A DNA stretch of 12,382 nt from Anaerolineales bacterium (GTDB lineage Bacteria; Chloroflexota; Anaerolineae; 4572-78; J111), in contig JAAUSP010000188.1 in assembly GCA_012032575.1 (NCBI GenBank), positions 1-12,382 on the forward strand, written 5' to 3'. The translations under genes were made by a program, and so were the position numbers. Under the pieces are notes generated by a model. The model was not told where the DNA came from. It ran no database searches and was given only the letters and a program-made list of their open reading frames with translations. Of the stretch, positions 1 through 8,649 are shown one piece after another. How positions within the stretch are numbered: the stretch's first letter is position 1; the number at the start of each line of letters is the position of its first letter.

Positions 1-741
1 CTCCAGGCGTTCGGCCACGCGCATGCCGTATTTTTTGAGGCTGTCAGACTCATCGGCCTTGTCTTCGGCCACGTGGATGTGGAAACCGGTCGCCAGCCCT
101 TTGGACGCCTCCACGCAGGCATCCAGGGTATCATCGCTGACGGTGAAGGCGGCGTGCAGGCCAAACGACGCGCCCAACTTGGGGTCGGGGCTACTTTGCA
201 GCCGCTTGAGAAACCGCACGTTCTCGGCAATTCCGGCCAGCGCTCCGTCCGGCCCGTTGCGGTCAGTCACTTCATAACACAGCCCGACCCGCAGCCCCGA
301 CTCGGTGGCTGCTTCGGCCAGGGCGTCGAGCGAACCATCAATGTGGTTCGGGCTGGCGTGATGGTCAATCAGGGTGGTTGTGCCGTGGCGAATCGCGTCC
401 ACCAGGCCAACCAGAGCGCTGTATTTGCTGTCTTCCAGGGTCAAGGCGCGGTCTACTTTCCACCACAGCCGCTCTAAAATTTGCATAAAATTTTCGGGCG
501 GCGCACCGGGAATAGCCATGCCTCGCGCAAAGGCCCCATAAAAATGCGTGTGACCGCAGATCATGCCGGGCATAACGATTTTACCGGCTGCGTCCAATTG
601 CTCGGCCTGGGGGTACTTGTGCTGCAAATCGGCGGTGCGCCCCACCTCAACAATAGTATCATCCTCATAATAAACTGCGCCGAAAGGTAAGACACGTTTA
701 TCGCTGCCAAACGTTAAAACGGTGCCATTGGTGATTAACAT
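1..741 (-). CDS. ssnA: SsnA-like amidohydrolase (partial, C-terminus outside window)
   Basis: This is the first 247 codons of a metal-dependent hydrolase of the amidohydrolase (cytosine deaminase-like) superfamily; the rest lies left of the window. The N-terminal beta-sandwich strands are followed by the strand-1 metal motif PGMICGHTHFYG (His64, His66), then LIDHHASP, GLHAAFT (His196) and FHIHVAED (His221, His223), all in the expected order for a TIM-barrel metal site. The stretch with LWWKVDRAL, DHHASP and TDRNG resembles SsnA, the putative aminohydrolase found in selenium and purine catabolism clusters. The substrate of SsnA is not firmly known, and the other cluster genes are not visible here, so related deaminases of the same fold remain possible. 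The ATG is preceded by GGGAGA about nine bases upstream and by a good promoter. Confidence 0.72.
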   Translation of the reverse strand, partial: MLITNGTVLTFGSDKRVLPFGAVYYEDDTIVEVGRTADLQHKYPQAEQLDAAGKIVMPGMICGHTHFYGAFARGMAIPGAPPENFMQILERLWWKVDRALTLEDSKYSALVGLVDAIRHGTTTLIDHHASPNHIDGSLDALAEAATESGLRVGLCYEVTDRNGPDGALAGIAENVRFLKRLQSSPDPKLGASFGLHAAFTVSDDTLDACVEASKGLATGFHIHVAEDKADESDSLKKYGMRVAERLE

Positions 742-772
742 CGTGGTTATTCTCCCAAAATAGAATGTCCTC

Positions 773-801
773 ATTTTAACCGCGTCCCCGCTTAAGGTCA
801 A
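773..801 (-). promoter_or_regulatory. sigma-70 type promoter for the ssnA-like gene
   Basis: On the minus strand TTGACC (796-801) is followed after 17 bases by TAAAAT (773-778). Each hexamer matches five of six consensus bases. The predicted start of transcription lies about 25 bases upstream of the ATG at 741. Confidence 0.6.
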
Positions 802-849
802 TTGTGATGGATTTGCCGGGGGTGGCAGGATGGTTTACTCTCGCTCCAT

Positions 850-879
850 TTGCGACCGTTTGAACATGAGTTATATAAT
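850..879 (+). promoter_or_regulatory. putative promoter for the glycosyltransferase gene
   Basis: A perfect TATAAT at 874-879 is preceded, 18 bases upstream, by a weak -35 hexamer TTGCGA (850-855). The leader to the ATG at 942 would be about 55 bases. It lies back to back with the ssnA-like promoter in a 200-base divergent spacer that otherwise shows no gene. Confidence 0.45.
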
Positions 880-941
880 GCTAACCAAGCTGCACCGGGT
901 AGGTCTGGCCTTAACCCGCTGCCCACTCCTTGAGGAATTGA

Positions 942-1643
942 ATGAAAATCTCTATTGTGATCCCCTGTTACAACGAAATTCGGACGATTGAGGCAATTGT
1001 TGAAAAAGTCCTGCACATTCCGCTGCCTCTTGAACGAGAACTGGTTATTGTGGATGATTGTTCGACCGACTCAACCAGGGATTATCTGCGCACCCTTCAG
1101 GGCCGCGATACCATAAAAATTGTCTTCCACGAGGTGAATAAAGGCAAAGGCGCGGCGCTGCAAACCGGCTTTCGCCACGCCACCGGCGATATTATCATTA
1201 TCCAGGATGCCGACCTGGAGTACGACCCCAATGAATATCAAAAATTATTAAAGCCCATCCTCGACGGCAAAGCCGATGTGGTCTACGGCTCTCGCTTTGC
1301 CGGAGGCGACTCGCATCGAGTCCTGTACTTTTGGCATTCGATTGGCAATAAATTACTGACGCTTCTCTCCAATATGTTCACCGATCTCAATCTAACCGAT
1401 ATGGAGGTATGTTACAAAGTCTTCAAACGAAGCATTTTGGAAAAGATTGAACTGAAGGAGGAGCGTTTCGGCTTTGAGCCAGAGTTTACAGCCAAAGTCG
1501 CCCGCTTGAATTGTGTTGTTTACGAGGTTGGTATTTCTTATTACGGGCGAACCTATGAAGATGGCAAGAAGATCCAGTGGAAAGACGGGGTGCGAGCCAT
1601 TTATGTTATTCTCAAGTATGGTCTGTTGCGGGCAAATCGGTAG
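942..1643 (+). CDS. family 2 glycosyltransferase (dolichol/polyprenyl-phosphate sugar synthase-like)
   Basis: A complete 233-residue GT-A fold glycosyltransferase of family 2. The nucleotide-sugar binding start [10 protein letters not shown] (residues 3-12) and the VDDCSTDST loop (37-45) are followed by NKGKGAAL (66-73) and the metal-binding DAD motif in [11 protein letters not shown] (Asp89, Asp91). The second half has FGFEPE and a C-terminal YEDGKKI segment, as in DPM1/GtrB-like enzymes that move a sugar from UDP- or GDP-sugar to a polyprenyl phosphate. It has no C-terminal membrane helices, so it would be a soluble or peripheral enzyme acting at the cytoplasmic membrane face. GAGG sits six bases before the ATG. 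The donor and acceptor cannot be told from the sequence, and the neighbours give no pathway hint. Confidence 0.85.
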   Translation: MKISIVIPCYNEIRTIEAIVEKVLHIPLPLERELVIVDDCSTDSTRDYLRTLQGRDTIKIVFHEVNKGKGAALQTGFRHATGDIIIIQDADLEYDPNEYQKLLKPILDGKADVVYGSRFAGGDSHRVLYFWHSIGNKLLTLLSNMFTDLNLTDMEVCYKVFKRSILEKIELKEERFGFEPEFTAKVARLNCVVYEVGISYYGRTYEDGKKIQWKDGVRAIYVILKYGLLRANR

Positions 1644-1653
1644 CCATAGCATT

Positions 1654-1702
1654 TTAGAGATTAGAGATTGGAGATTATTCGATTTCTAATCTCCAATCTC
1701 CT
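1654..1702. repeat. heptad array A: seven 7-base units, foldback
   Basis: Starting ten bases after the glycosyltransferase stop, the sequence reads in 7-base units: TTAGAGA, TTAGAGA, TTGGAGA, TTATTCG, ATTTCTA, ATCTCCA, ATCTCCT. The two halves are complementary: 1664-1677 pairs perfectly over 14 bp with 1687-1700 around a 9-base loop. There is no T-run behind the stem on the plus strand, so it is not a standard intrinsic terminator, but it could still mark the 3' end of the glycosyltransferase transcript. The rest of the 233-base spacer to rex holds only a weak promoter. Confidence 0.8.
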
Positions 1703-1757
1703 GGGATAGTAGAGTTATCTAACCAAGAATCCTTTATGCAAACTTATACAGCGGCTG

Positions 1758-1786
1758 TTGCTCATTACACTATTTTATGGTAAGAT
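1758..1786 (+). promoter_or_regulatory. weak candidate promoter for rex
   Basis: TTGCTC (1758-1763), a 17-base spacer, then TAAGAT (1781-1786) preceded by TGG, an extended -10 arrangement. The hexamers match three and four of six consensus bases. The leader would be about 85 bases and would contain a TTTCACAAG stretch (1802-1810) that matches half of a Rex operator. Confidence 0.35.
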
Positions 1787-1876
1787 AGTTCTAAGTTTCA
1801 CTTTCACAAGCTTTTGTCCACATTCATTCCACCTATCTCATTGACAAAAATTTTGCGCTAAGGAAGGCATTTAAAT

Positions 1877-2497
1877 ATGGCTGGTGCTGAAGTTCCTGAT
1901 ATCGTCATAGGAAGGCTGCCTATCTATTTACGGGCACTTAACCTGCTGTTTGAGGCGGGTCAGGAATTTACTTCGTCGCAAGAGCTTGGACAAAAATTGG
2001 GGATTGGCTCAGCCCAGATTCGCAAGGATTTGTCCCATTTTGGAGAATTCGGCAAGCAGGGCACGGGCTACGAAATCAACTATTTGCGCGAGCAAATTTC
2101 CAAAATCCTGCATGTTGACCGGGACTGGGCTGTTGCCCTGGTGGGTTTTGGCGATTTGGGCCAGGCTATTGCCCATTATGGCGGTTTTGCCAGCAAGGGC
2201 TTTCATATCGAAGCCATTTTTGACAACGATCCGGCCAAAATTGGTCAGGAAAGCAATGGAAAAATGGTTTACGATATAAAAAGTTTAGCTCAAATTATTG
2301 GCAAATTAAAAATCAAGATGGCCATTATCGCTGTTCCAGCCTCGGTCGCGCAGCCCGTGAGCGATTTACTCATCGAAGCCGGCATCAAAGCCATTCTCAA
2401 CTATGCCCCCATCACCTTAACCGTACCCGAAAAGGTCCAGGTGCAGTATATTGATCCGGTGGTCCACCTCCAGCGAATGACCTACTATCTGATGTAA
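1877..2497 (+). CDS. rex: redox-sensing transcriptional repressor Rex
   Basis: A complete 206-residue Rex, the repressor that reads the NADH/NAD+ ratio and releases DNA when NADH binds. The N-terminal winged helix (about residues 10-75) carries the hallmark [18 protein letters not shown] (48-65), including the recognition helix and wing. The Rossmann domain follows with GFGDLG (90-95) binding the dinucleotide and Asp116 at the end of the second strand for the ribose. VPASVAQ (153-159) and LNYAP (174-178) are also typical, and the C-terminal helix that swaps between subunits ends in [17 protein letters not shown] lies nine bases before the ATG. In other bacteria Rex controls respiratory and fermentation genes; here it sits beside the ATP synthase operon but is separately transcribed in the opposite direction. 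Confidence 0.95.
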   Translation: MAGAEVPDIVIGRLPIYLRALNLLFEAGQEFTSSQELGQKLGIGSAQIRKDLSHFGEFGKQGTGYEINYLREQISKILHVDRDWAVALVGFGDLGQAIAHYGGFASKGFHIEAIFDNDPAKIGQESNGKMVYDIKSLAQIIGKLKIKMAIIAVPASVAQPVSDLLIEAGIKAILNYAPITLTVPEKVQVQYIDPVVHLQRMTYYLM

Positions 2498-2504
2498 TAA
2501 AAAG

Positions 2505-2528
2505 ACCGCGTGAAGAACGCGGTTTTTT
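2505..2528 (+). terminator. intrinsic terminator of rex
   Basis: A 6-bp GC stem, ACCGCG (2505-2510) with CGCGGT (2518-2523), encloses a 7-base loop and runs into six T (2523-2528), eight bases after the rex stop codon. Confidence 0.88.
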
Positions 2529-2536
2529 GTCATGTT

Positions 2537-2569
2537 GGCGAGGTTGGAGATTGAATCTCCAACCTCGCC
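2537..2569. repeat. near-perfect 33-base palindrome in heptad register (array B)
   Basis: Arms 2537-2552 and 2554-2569 are perfectly complementary over 16 bp around one central base. The centre also reads as four 7-base units (GAGGTTG, GAGATTG, AATCTCC, AACCTCG; 2540-2567), sharing the GGAGATT word with array A. It begins nine bases after the T-run of the rex terminator, in the convergent spacer before mreB, so it may be a second, bidirectional stop or barrier. No T-run follows on either strand. Confidence 0.8.
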
Positions 2570-2631
2570 GTGAATTGAAAAGTTAGTTAGGCAGTCCCAA
2601 GAAAATAATTACTCAAATATTCGTGTTATGC

Positions 2632-2664
2632 CTTGCGTGAGATAAAGCAGACGGAACACGCAAG
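2632..2664. repeat. 8-bp inverted repeat downstream of mreB
   Basis: CTTGCGTG (2632-2639) is complementary to CACGCAAG (2657-2664) with a 17-base loop. It lies about 50 bases beyond the mreB stop in the minus direction. It could close the mreB transcript, but there is no T-run, so this is only a structural observation. Nothing else is visible in the spacer apart from the rex terminator and the palindrome. Confidence 0.35.
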
Positions 2665-2710
2665 ACGTTTTGGTTAATTTAAATTTTGGGGTTGCCTTAT
2701 TCCACGACTC

Positions 2711-3724
2711 TTAATAAGCATAATATGGCGAGGATGCTCGCTCCAAAGCTTCCCGAATTTCCAGGCCGTAGCCGGCCCCCAGGGCCACACAAGCAACCGG
2801 ATTATCGGCCACATAACAGGGCACACCCGTTTGTCGGGTTAGCAAAAGATCCAAATTTCTCAACAAAGCCGTACCGCCGGTCATAATAACCCCCCGATCA
2901 ATGATGTCAGAGGCCAGCTCCGGCGGGGTCCGTTCCAACACACTTTTTACCACGCCTGTAATCGCCAACAACGGCTCGCTGATGGCTTCAGTCACCTCAT
3001 CAGAATTAACTTTGATGGTGCGCGGCAGCCCGGCCACCTGATCGCGCCCTTTGACTTCCATCTCCAACGGTTCTTCCAGGGGTGTGGCGCTGCCGATATT
3101 GATTTTGATTTCTTCGGCGGTCTGCTCGCCGATAACCAGGTTATACTTGCGGCGGACATAATTGACAATCGCCTCGTCCAACTTCATCCCCGCCACTCGA
3201 ATCGAGTTGCTGGTGACGATGCCGTTCATAGCAATCACCGCAGCTTCGCTGGTGCCACCACCGATATCTACAACCATGTTGCCGGTGGGCGTGTCAATGG
3301 GCATGCCCGCGCCGATAGCCGCCGCCAATGGTTCGGGAATGGTGTAAGCCTGCCGCCGGGCTGCTTTGCGGGCCGCGTCTTCCACCGCCCGCCGCTCGAC
3401 GCTGGTGATGCCGACCGGCGTGCTGATCATCACTTCGGGTGGGAACAAACGGAACCGCCCCACCAACCGCTCGATGTAAAAATCGAGCATCTTTTCAGTT
3501 ACATAATAATCGGCAATCACGCCGTTACGCAAAGGCCGGGTAATTTCAATCGCTTCGGGCACCCGGCCCAGCATCGCTCTGGCCTCTTCTCCGATGGCGA
3601 CAATCCGATCATCCTTTTGGGAAATCGCCACAATCGAAGGCTCTTGCAGCACAATGCCGCGGCCTTTCATATAGATCAGGATACTGAAGGTACCTAAATC
3701 TACCCCTATTTTCTTTTCAAACAT
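2711..3724 (-). CDS. mreB: rod shape-determining protein MreB (bacterial actin homologue)
   Basis: A 337-residue actin-family ATPase that forms membrane-bound filaments guiding cell-wall synthesis. Visible landmarks are the phosphate-1 loop VDLGT (8-12), the strand [14 protein letters not shown] (21-34), STPVGIT (101-107), [10 protein letters not shown] with the likely catalytic Glu131, the phosphate-2 loop VDIGGGTSE (152-160) and the adenosine motif [15 protein letters not shown] (278-292). Family members usually have GGG where this has GGT (283-285). I chose the ATG at 3724: it starts at the usual MFxKxIGVDLGT and falls about 30 bases after the predicted transcription start. A TTG ten codons upstream (3754) is nearer a GGAAGG but would lie on that start site. 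mreC and mreD are not adjacent, and an operon terminator separates it from atpC, so it is an independent unit. Confidence 0.92.
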   Translation of the reverse strand: MFEKKIGVDLGTFSILIYMKGRGIVLQEPSIVAISQKDDRIVAIGEEARAMLGRVPEAIEITRPLRNGVIADYYVTEKMLDFYIERLVGRFRLFPPEVMISTPVGITSVERRAVEDAARKAARRQAYTIPEPLAAAIGAGMPIDTPTGNMVVDIGGGTSEAAVIAMNGIVTSNSIRVAGMKLDEAIVNYVRRKYNLVIGEQTAEEIKINIGSATPLEEPLEMEVKGRDQVAGLPRTIKVNSDEVTEAISEPLLAITGVVKSVLERTPPELASDIIDRGVIMTGGTALLRNLDLLLTRQTGVPCYVADNPVACVALGAGYGLEIREALERASSPYYAY

Positions 3725-3761
3725 AAGTTGTTCTGATAACCTTCCCGGTAGCAATCGGCTT

Positions 3762-3789
3762 ATTGTAACTAAATTTACAGGATGAGCAA
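3762..3789 (-). promoter_or_regulatory. candidate promoter of mreB
   Basis: On the minus strand TTGCTC (3784-3789), a 16-base spacer and TACAAT (3762-3767, five of six consensus). It lies between the atp operon terminator and the mreB ATG and supports the shorter start at 3724. Confidence 0.45.
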
Positions 3790-3820
3790 CTCTCCCAACA
3801 CAGACACATCAAATATTCGC

Positions 3821-3856
3821 AAAAAGGCCAGGAGCCGCTGAGGCAACTCCTGGCCT
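3821..3856 (-). terminator. intrinsic terminator of the atp operon
   Basis: A perfect 10-bp stem (3825-3834 with 3847-3856; AGGCCAGGAG and its complement) with a 12-base loop. On the minus strand it is followed by a T-run (the five A at 3821-3825). It lies about 35 bases after the atpC stop codon. Confidence 0.92.
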
Positions 3857-3891
3857 GATCTTAATGCCTAAATTTCCGGCTAATCAACAAT

Positions 3892-4344
3892 TTAAGACAT
3901 GCCGTCCCCAGGGCCGCGCATCGAGCGGGCGCGAGCACCCCGGCGGCGTTCGGCCACCTTCAGCCGGGTGATATTGCGGCGCAGGGCCGATTCAGCCCGT
4001 TCCAATTCAAGCTCTTCCGGTGCTTTGGCAATAGAGTCTTCGGCGCGGCGGCGAGCGGCTTCGGCCCGTTCCACGTCAATTTCTTCGGCCCGTTCCGCCG
4101 AGTCGGCCAGCACCACCACGCGATTGGGCTGGACTTCCATAAAACCACCGCCGATGGCAAAAAACTGGTCTTCCTGGCCGTCTTTCTTGATTTGAAGTTC
4201 GCCGTAAGTCAGGGCCGTCAACAACGGGGTGTGCCGGGGCAGAATACCTAGCATCCCTTCGGAACCCGGCGCAACGACCATATTAACTTCGTCGTTGTAA
4301 ACCCTGCGCTCGATTGTCACAATTTCCAGATGCAGCGTTGCCAT
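3892..4344 (-). CDS. atpC: F1 ATP synthase epsilon subunit
   Basis: Complete, 150 residues, slightly longer than the usual 130-140. Epsilon forms part of the rotor foot with gamma and can inhibit ATP hydrolysis through its C-terminal helices. The N-terminal beta-sandwich is clear: LHLEIVTIERRVY, then the signature VVAPGSEGMLGILPRHTPLL (23-42), GELQIK, and FFAIGGGFMEVQPNRVVVLAD. The C-terminal helical hairpin starts about residue 85 (AEEIDVERAEAARRRAED). The chain ends in a basic tail rich in arginine, with RRRGARARSMRGPGDGMS at the end, which is longer than in most homologues. The ATG follows AGGA with seven bases between. It is the last gene of the operon, 75 bases after atpD and just before the terminator. 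Confidence 0.95.
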   Translation of the reverse strand: MATLHLEIVTIERRVYNDEVNMVVAPGSEGMLGILPRHTPLLTALTYGELQIKKDGQEDQFFAIGGGFMEVQPNRVVVLADSAERAEEIDVERAEAARRRAEDSIAKAPEELELERAESALRRNITRLKVAERRRGARARSMRGPGDGMS

Positions 4345-4363
4345 AATTTATTCCTGCGTCAAG

Positions 4364-4419
4364 AGTAACCAGTAGTCAGTAATCTGATTGTCTGACATAG
4401 TTTGCTACCTGCTACCCTG
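4364..4419. repeat. heptad array C: eight 7-base units between atpD and atpC
   Basis: Units in plus orientation: AGTAACC, AGTAGTC, AGTAATC, TGATTGT, CTGACAT, AGTTTGC, TACCTGC, TACCCTG. The array abuts the atpD stop codon (4420-4422) and ends 19 bases before the atpC ATG, leaving only the ribosome binding site. A short GTCAG/CTGAC stem (4375-4379 with 4392-4396) lies within it. Confidence 0.65.
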
Positions 4420-5820
<1,401 letters not shown>

Positions 5821-5843
5821 TCAATCCTCCTGAGGGAAAAGAA

Positions 5844-5920
5844 GAAATAAGAATTTAGAAATAAGAATTTAGAGATCAACCCTACTTCTTACTCCCTACT
5901 TCCTACTCCTTATTTTTACT
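5844..5920. repeat. heptad array D: eleven 7-base units between atpG and atpD
   Basis: From 5844 the units read GAAATAA, GAATTTA, GAAATAA, GAATTTA, GAGATCA, then ACCCTAC, TTCTTAC, TCCCTAC, TTCCTAC, TCCTTAT, TTTTACT. The first half is purine-rich, the second pyrimidine-rich, with no break in the 7-base phase. It overlaps the atpG stop codon (5916-5918) and ends 23 bases before the atpD ATG, so it fills nearly the whole 95-base spacer. Confidence 0.8.
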
Positions 5921-6827
5921 TGCTTGCTTGAGCCAGAGCTTCAGCTCCACCGGCAATGTCTAATAATTCTTTGGTAATCGCATCCTGACGCGCTTTGTTA
6001 TAAACCAGGGTCAGGTCGCCAATCAATTCGTTGGCATTTTCAGTCGCGTTGCGCATGGCTACCATCCGGGCCGACTCTTCACTGGCGCGGGCCTCTAAAA
6101 AGGCTTGATAAATTTGCAGTTCGGTAAATCGGGGCAGAATGGTATCGAGTAAAGTAGTGGGGTTGGGTTCGTACAGATATTCGGCGGTAGCCATAGTTGC
6201 TTCCTGGCCCAGATACTCGCTCATAACCTTGCTTTCAACCGCGCCGGGCCGGATGGGTAATAACAAGCGCAGCGTTGGCTCCTGGCTTAGGGTGTTGATA
6301 AAGTCGGTATAACCCAGATAAACTTCATCAAACTCTTCAGCCATAAAACCATCAATGGCAATCCGGGCGATGGGAGCAATATCAAGCGAACTGGGCCGGG
6401 CGGGCAGGTCGGTAAATTCGGCCAGAACCTTTCGGCCAAACCGGATCATAAAATCGCGTCCTTTGCGCCCAACCGTGATCAGACTGGCTTTTTCCCGGTT
6501 GTTACTGCGCATAAAACGGATAGCCGCCCGAATGATATTGCCGTTATACCCCCCGGCCAGGCCCTTATCGGATGTGATCAGAATAATAGCTACATTTTTT
6601 ACCTGATCCCGATGGGCCAGTAAGGGATGAAGCTGCTCGGCGTTGCCTCGTTGCGCGGACAGGTGGGTCAGAATCTCCCATGTTTTGGCCGCGTAAGGCC
6701 GCGAGGCCAGCGCTTGCTCTTGCGCCCGGCGCATTTTCGAGGCAGCCACCATTTGCATGGCCCGCGTGATCTGGGCAATATTTTTGACACTTCTAATGCG
6801 TTGTCTGATTTCTCGCAGAGAGGCCAC
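5916..6827 (-). CDS. atpG: F1 ATP synthase gamma subunit
   Basis: Complete, 303 residues, near the usual 285-300. Gamma is the central shaft: its two terminal helices form the coiled coil inside alpha3beta3. The N-terminal helix IRSVKNIAQITRAMQMVAAS (11-30) and the C-terminal ARMVAMRNATENANELI are both strongly conserved. Between them lies the Rossmann-like domain with ITSDKGLAGGYN (83-94). The start is GTG at 6827 with AGGA nine bases upstream; the protein begins MASLREIRQRI, as usual. It is separated from atpA by an unusually long, structured spacer of 243 bases, while the next gene atpD follows after 95. Confidence 0.95.
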   Translation of the reverse strand: MASLREIRQRIRSVKNIAQITRAMQMVAASKMRRAQEQALASRPYAAKTWEILTHLSAQRGNAEQLHPLLAHRDQVKNVAIILITSDKGLAGGYNGNIIRAAIRFMRSNNREKASLITVGRKGRDFMIRFGRKVLAEFTDLPARPSSLDIAPIARIAIDGFMAEEFDEVYLGYTDFINTLSQEPTLRLLLPIRPGAVESKVMSEYLGQEATMATAEYLYEPNPTTLLDTILPRFTELQIYQAFLEARASEESARMVAMRNATENANELIGDLTLVYNKARQDAITKELLDIAGGAEALAQASK

Positions 6828-6844
6828 GGGTTAATCCTAAAAAA

Positions 6845-6900
6845 TTGCGAATTGTGAATTGTCAATTGTGAATAGTTAACGGTCTACCGACAATTGGCAA
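6845..6900. repeat. heptad array E: eight 7-base units before atpG
   Basis: Units: TTGCGAA, TTGTGAA, TTGTCAA, TTGTGAA, TAGTTAA, CGGTCTA, CCGACAA, TTGGCAA. The first four and the last fit a TTGNNAA consensus, and the last is still in phase after three diverged units. The array ends 17 bases before the atpG GTG codon, leaving only the ribosome binding site. Confidence 0.75.
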
Positions 6901-6921
6901 CTCATGGTTCAATTTTATCTT

Positions 6922-6959
6922 TTTCCCCGGTTCCCAACGTAGTTTGGGAACCGGGGAAA
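6922..6959. repeat. perfect 16-bp hairpin in the atpA-atpG spacer
   Basis: Arms 6922-6937 and 6944-6959 pair without mismatch around a 6-base loop (CGTAGT); the core is CCCCGGTTCCCAA. On the transcribed (minus) strand it is followed by A-rich sequence, not T, so it is not an intrinsic terminator. It would form a very stable stem in the operon mRNA, between the alpha and gamma genes. Confidence 0.88.
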
Positions 6960-6966
6960 TCAGAAG

Positions 6967-7074
6967 GTAGACTCAGTAGATCACAGTTTGTTCGCTCCAA
7001 GCCGGTCTTTGACCGGCGTTTGGGGGGTCTGCGACCCCCCCTTGAGCCTTAAATTTGCGATCTGCTGAGACTAC
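6967..7074. repeat. branched inverted-repeat element at the end of atpA
   Basis: The ends 6967-6982 and 7059-7074 pair over 16 positions with one mismatch and one G-U. In the same register pairing continues inward through 6984-6989 and 6994-6997 (with 7044-7047). The interior holds two perfect hairpins: 7001-7007 with 7011-7017 (GCCGGTC, 3-base loop) and 7022-7028 with 7034-7040 (GGGGGGT, 5-base loop). The right arm contains the atpA stop codon. The shape is that of a structured intergenic repeat or small non-autonomous element; no open reading frame and no clear target duplication were seen. It could equally be a cis-acting mRNA structure. Confidence 0.75.
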
Positions 7075-8591
7075 TTCTTGGGAACTTCCAAGTTGCGCGA
7101 GCGGTTATACTCGGCCAGAGCGGACCAGAGCGCCGTATCTGTTTGCTCGGAAATCATTTTTCGTTGACAATTGCCTGACCGACTGCCGGATAATTGGAAT
7201 GCATAAACTGAAGCAGACCATTAACATAGGGCCGGATTTCATCTACGGTTACATTGCGGGCAAAGCCTTTGGTCAGGGCGTAGATGGACAAAACCTGGTC
7301 GTCCAGTGGCTGCGGCTGATACTGGGGCTGCTTCAACAACTCGGTCAGGCGCAACCCGCGCTCAAGCTGGTCACGGGTGGCCGCATCCAATTCAGACCCA
7401 AACTGGGCAAAAGCGGCTAACGCTCTGAACTGGGCCAATTCCAAACGCAACTGGCCGGCTACCTGCTTCATCGCTTTGGTTTGGGCGTCACCACCGACGC
7501 GGGACACCGAAATACCAACGTTCAAAGCCGGGCGTTGACCGGCGTAGAACAGGTCACTTTCCAGGAAAATCTGGCCGTCGGTAATCGAAATCACGTTGGT
7601 GGGCACGTAAGCGCTCACGTCGCCGGCCAGGGTTTCGATAATCGGCAGAGCCGTCAGCGAGCCGCCGCCATTGTCTTTCGACAGCTTGGCCGCGCGTTCC
7701 AACAGGCGGGAGTGCAAATAGAACAGGTCACCGGGATAAGCTTCGCGTCCGGGCGGGCGGCGCAGCAACAGCGAAATCTGGCGGTAAGCCCAGGCGTGTT
7801 TGCTCAGATCATCGTAGATAATCAGCGCCTCTTTGCCCTTGTCCATCAGATATTCACCCATCGCGCAGCCGGCATAAGGGGCGATGTACTGCATCGGGCC
7901 GGATCGGATGCACCGGCGACCACGACAATGGTGTGATCCATCGCGCCGTGTCGTTCCAGCGTACCGACCACCTGGGCCACCTGACCCTGTCGCTGACCGA
8001 TAGCCACATAAATGCAGATCAGGTCCTTCCCCTTTGGTTGATAATCGTGTCGAGGGCAATGGCGGTTTTGCCGGTCTGCCGGTCGCCGATAATCAACTCG
8101 CGCTGACCACGGCCAATCGGGATCATCGAGTCAATAGCCAGAATACCGGTTTGTACCGGGGTATTAACGTTGGCCCGCTCGATTACGCCAGGGGCAATCT
8201 TTTCGACCGGATAGAAGCCGTCATTTTGGATCGGGCCTTTACCGTCAATGGGTTCGCCCACCGCATTGACCACCCGGCCAATCAGGGCTTCACCAACCGG
8301 CACCGAGGCAATGCGCCCGGTGCTTTTAACCGTGTCGCCTTCCTCAATATGCTCAAAATCGCCCAAAATCACCGCCCCCACCTGGTTTTCTTCCAGGTTC
8401 AAGGCCATCCCGACAACGCCACCGGGGAATTCCAACAGTTCGGTCGCCATTACATTAGCCAGACCACTCACGCGGGCGATACCATCGCCCACACTCATAA
8501 CCTGCCCCACATCGGCGACTTCAAGCGGCGCTTCAAAAGCTTCGATTTGCTGGCGAATTTGAGCCGTAATATCGTCTAATTTCAAAACCAT
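7071..8591 (-). CDS. atpA: F1 ATP synthase alpha subunit (reading frame broken by three single-base losses)
   Basis: Alpha is the non-catalytic nucleotide-binding partner of beta in the F1 head. The first 186 residues are in one frame: the delta-binding N-terminal helix, [10 protein letters not shown] (35-44) and Walker A GDRQTGKT (169-176). One base is missing in the T-run 8033-8035 (CAAAAGGGG expected on the coding strand), one in the G-run 7895-7897, and one in the T-run 7157-7161. Each loss moves the frame by one, and translation across all three gives an uninterrupted alpha sequence: [39 protein letters not shown] with the arginine finger, then [20 protein letters not shown] to TAG at 7071-7073. 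The restored protein is 507 residues, the normal length. GGAGG lies four bases before the ATG. Read literally, the gene stops after 190 codons. Sequence error is the likeliest cause, since the gene is essential and otherwise well conserved. Confidence 0.93.
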
Positions 8592-8607
8592 CTAACCTCC
8601 AATGACG

Positions 8608-8649
8608 TTGAAGGTTCAACGTTCAATGTTTAACGTTTAACTTTTAACT
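8608..8649. repeat. heptad array G: six 7-base units between atpH and atpA
   Basis: Units: TTGAAGG, TTCAACG, TTCAATG, TTTAACG, TTTAACT, TTTAACT. The array runs over the atpH stop codon (8637-8639) and its last codons, and ends 16 bases before the atpA ATG. CGTTGAA/TTCAACG forms a perfect 7-bp foldback (8606-8612 with 8615-8621). Confidence 0.8.

Noticed and set aside
798..1016. 72-codon minus-strand frame over the start of the glycosyltransferase
   Set aside because: It overlaps the conserved GT2 N-terminus and the divergent promoter region and shows no family features.
1841..1876. TTGACA at 1841-1846 as the rex -35 box
   Set aside because: The only AT-rich -10 candidate is about 24 bases away and would put transcription start inside the coding region.
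6852..6872. TTGTGAA words as a Rex operator
   Set aside because: They are direct repeats in the heptad array, not the inverted pair TTGTGA-N6-TCACAA that Rex needs.
6922..6959. Intrinsic terminator splitting the atp operon
   Set aside because: The stem is strong but no T-run follows on the transcribed strand.
7154..8059. A separate 301-codon gene starting [10 protein letters not shown]
   Set aside because: Its first 50 or so residues are out-of-frame atpA; from [13 protein letters not shown] on it is the C-terminal half of the alpha subunit, joined by frameshifts.
7055..8579. Several plus-strand frames opposite atpA (7055-7420, 7481-7936, 8034-8579)
   Set aside because: All are antisense shadows of atpA without recognisable domains or translation signals.
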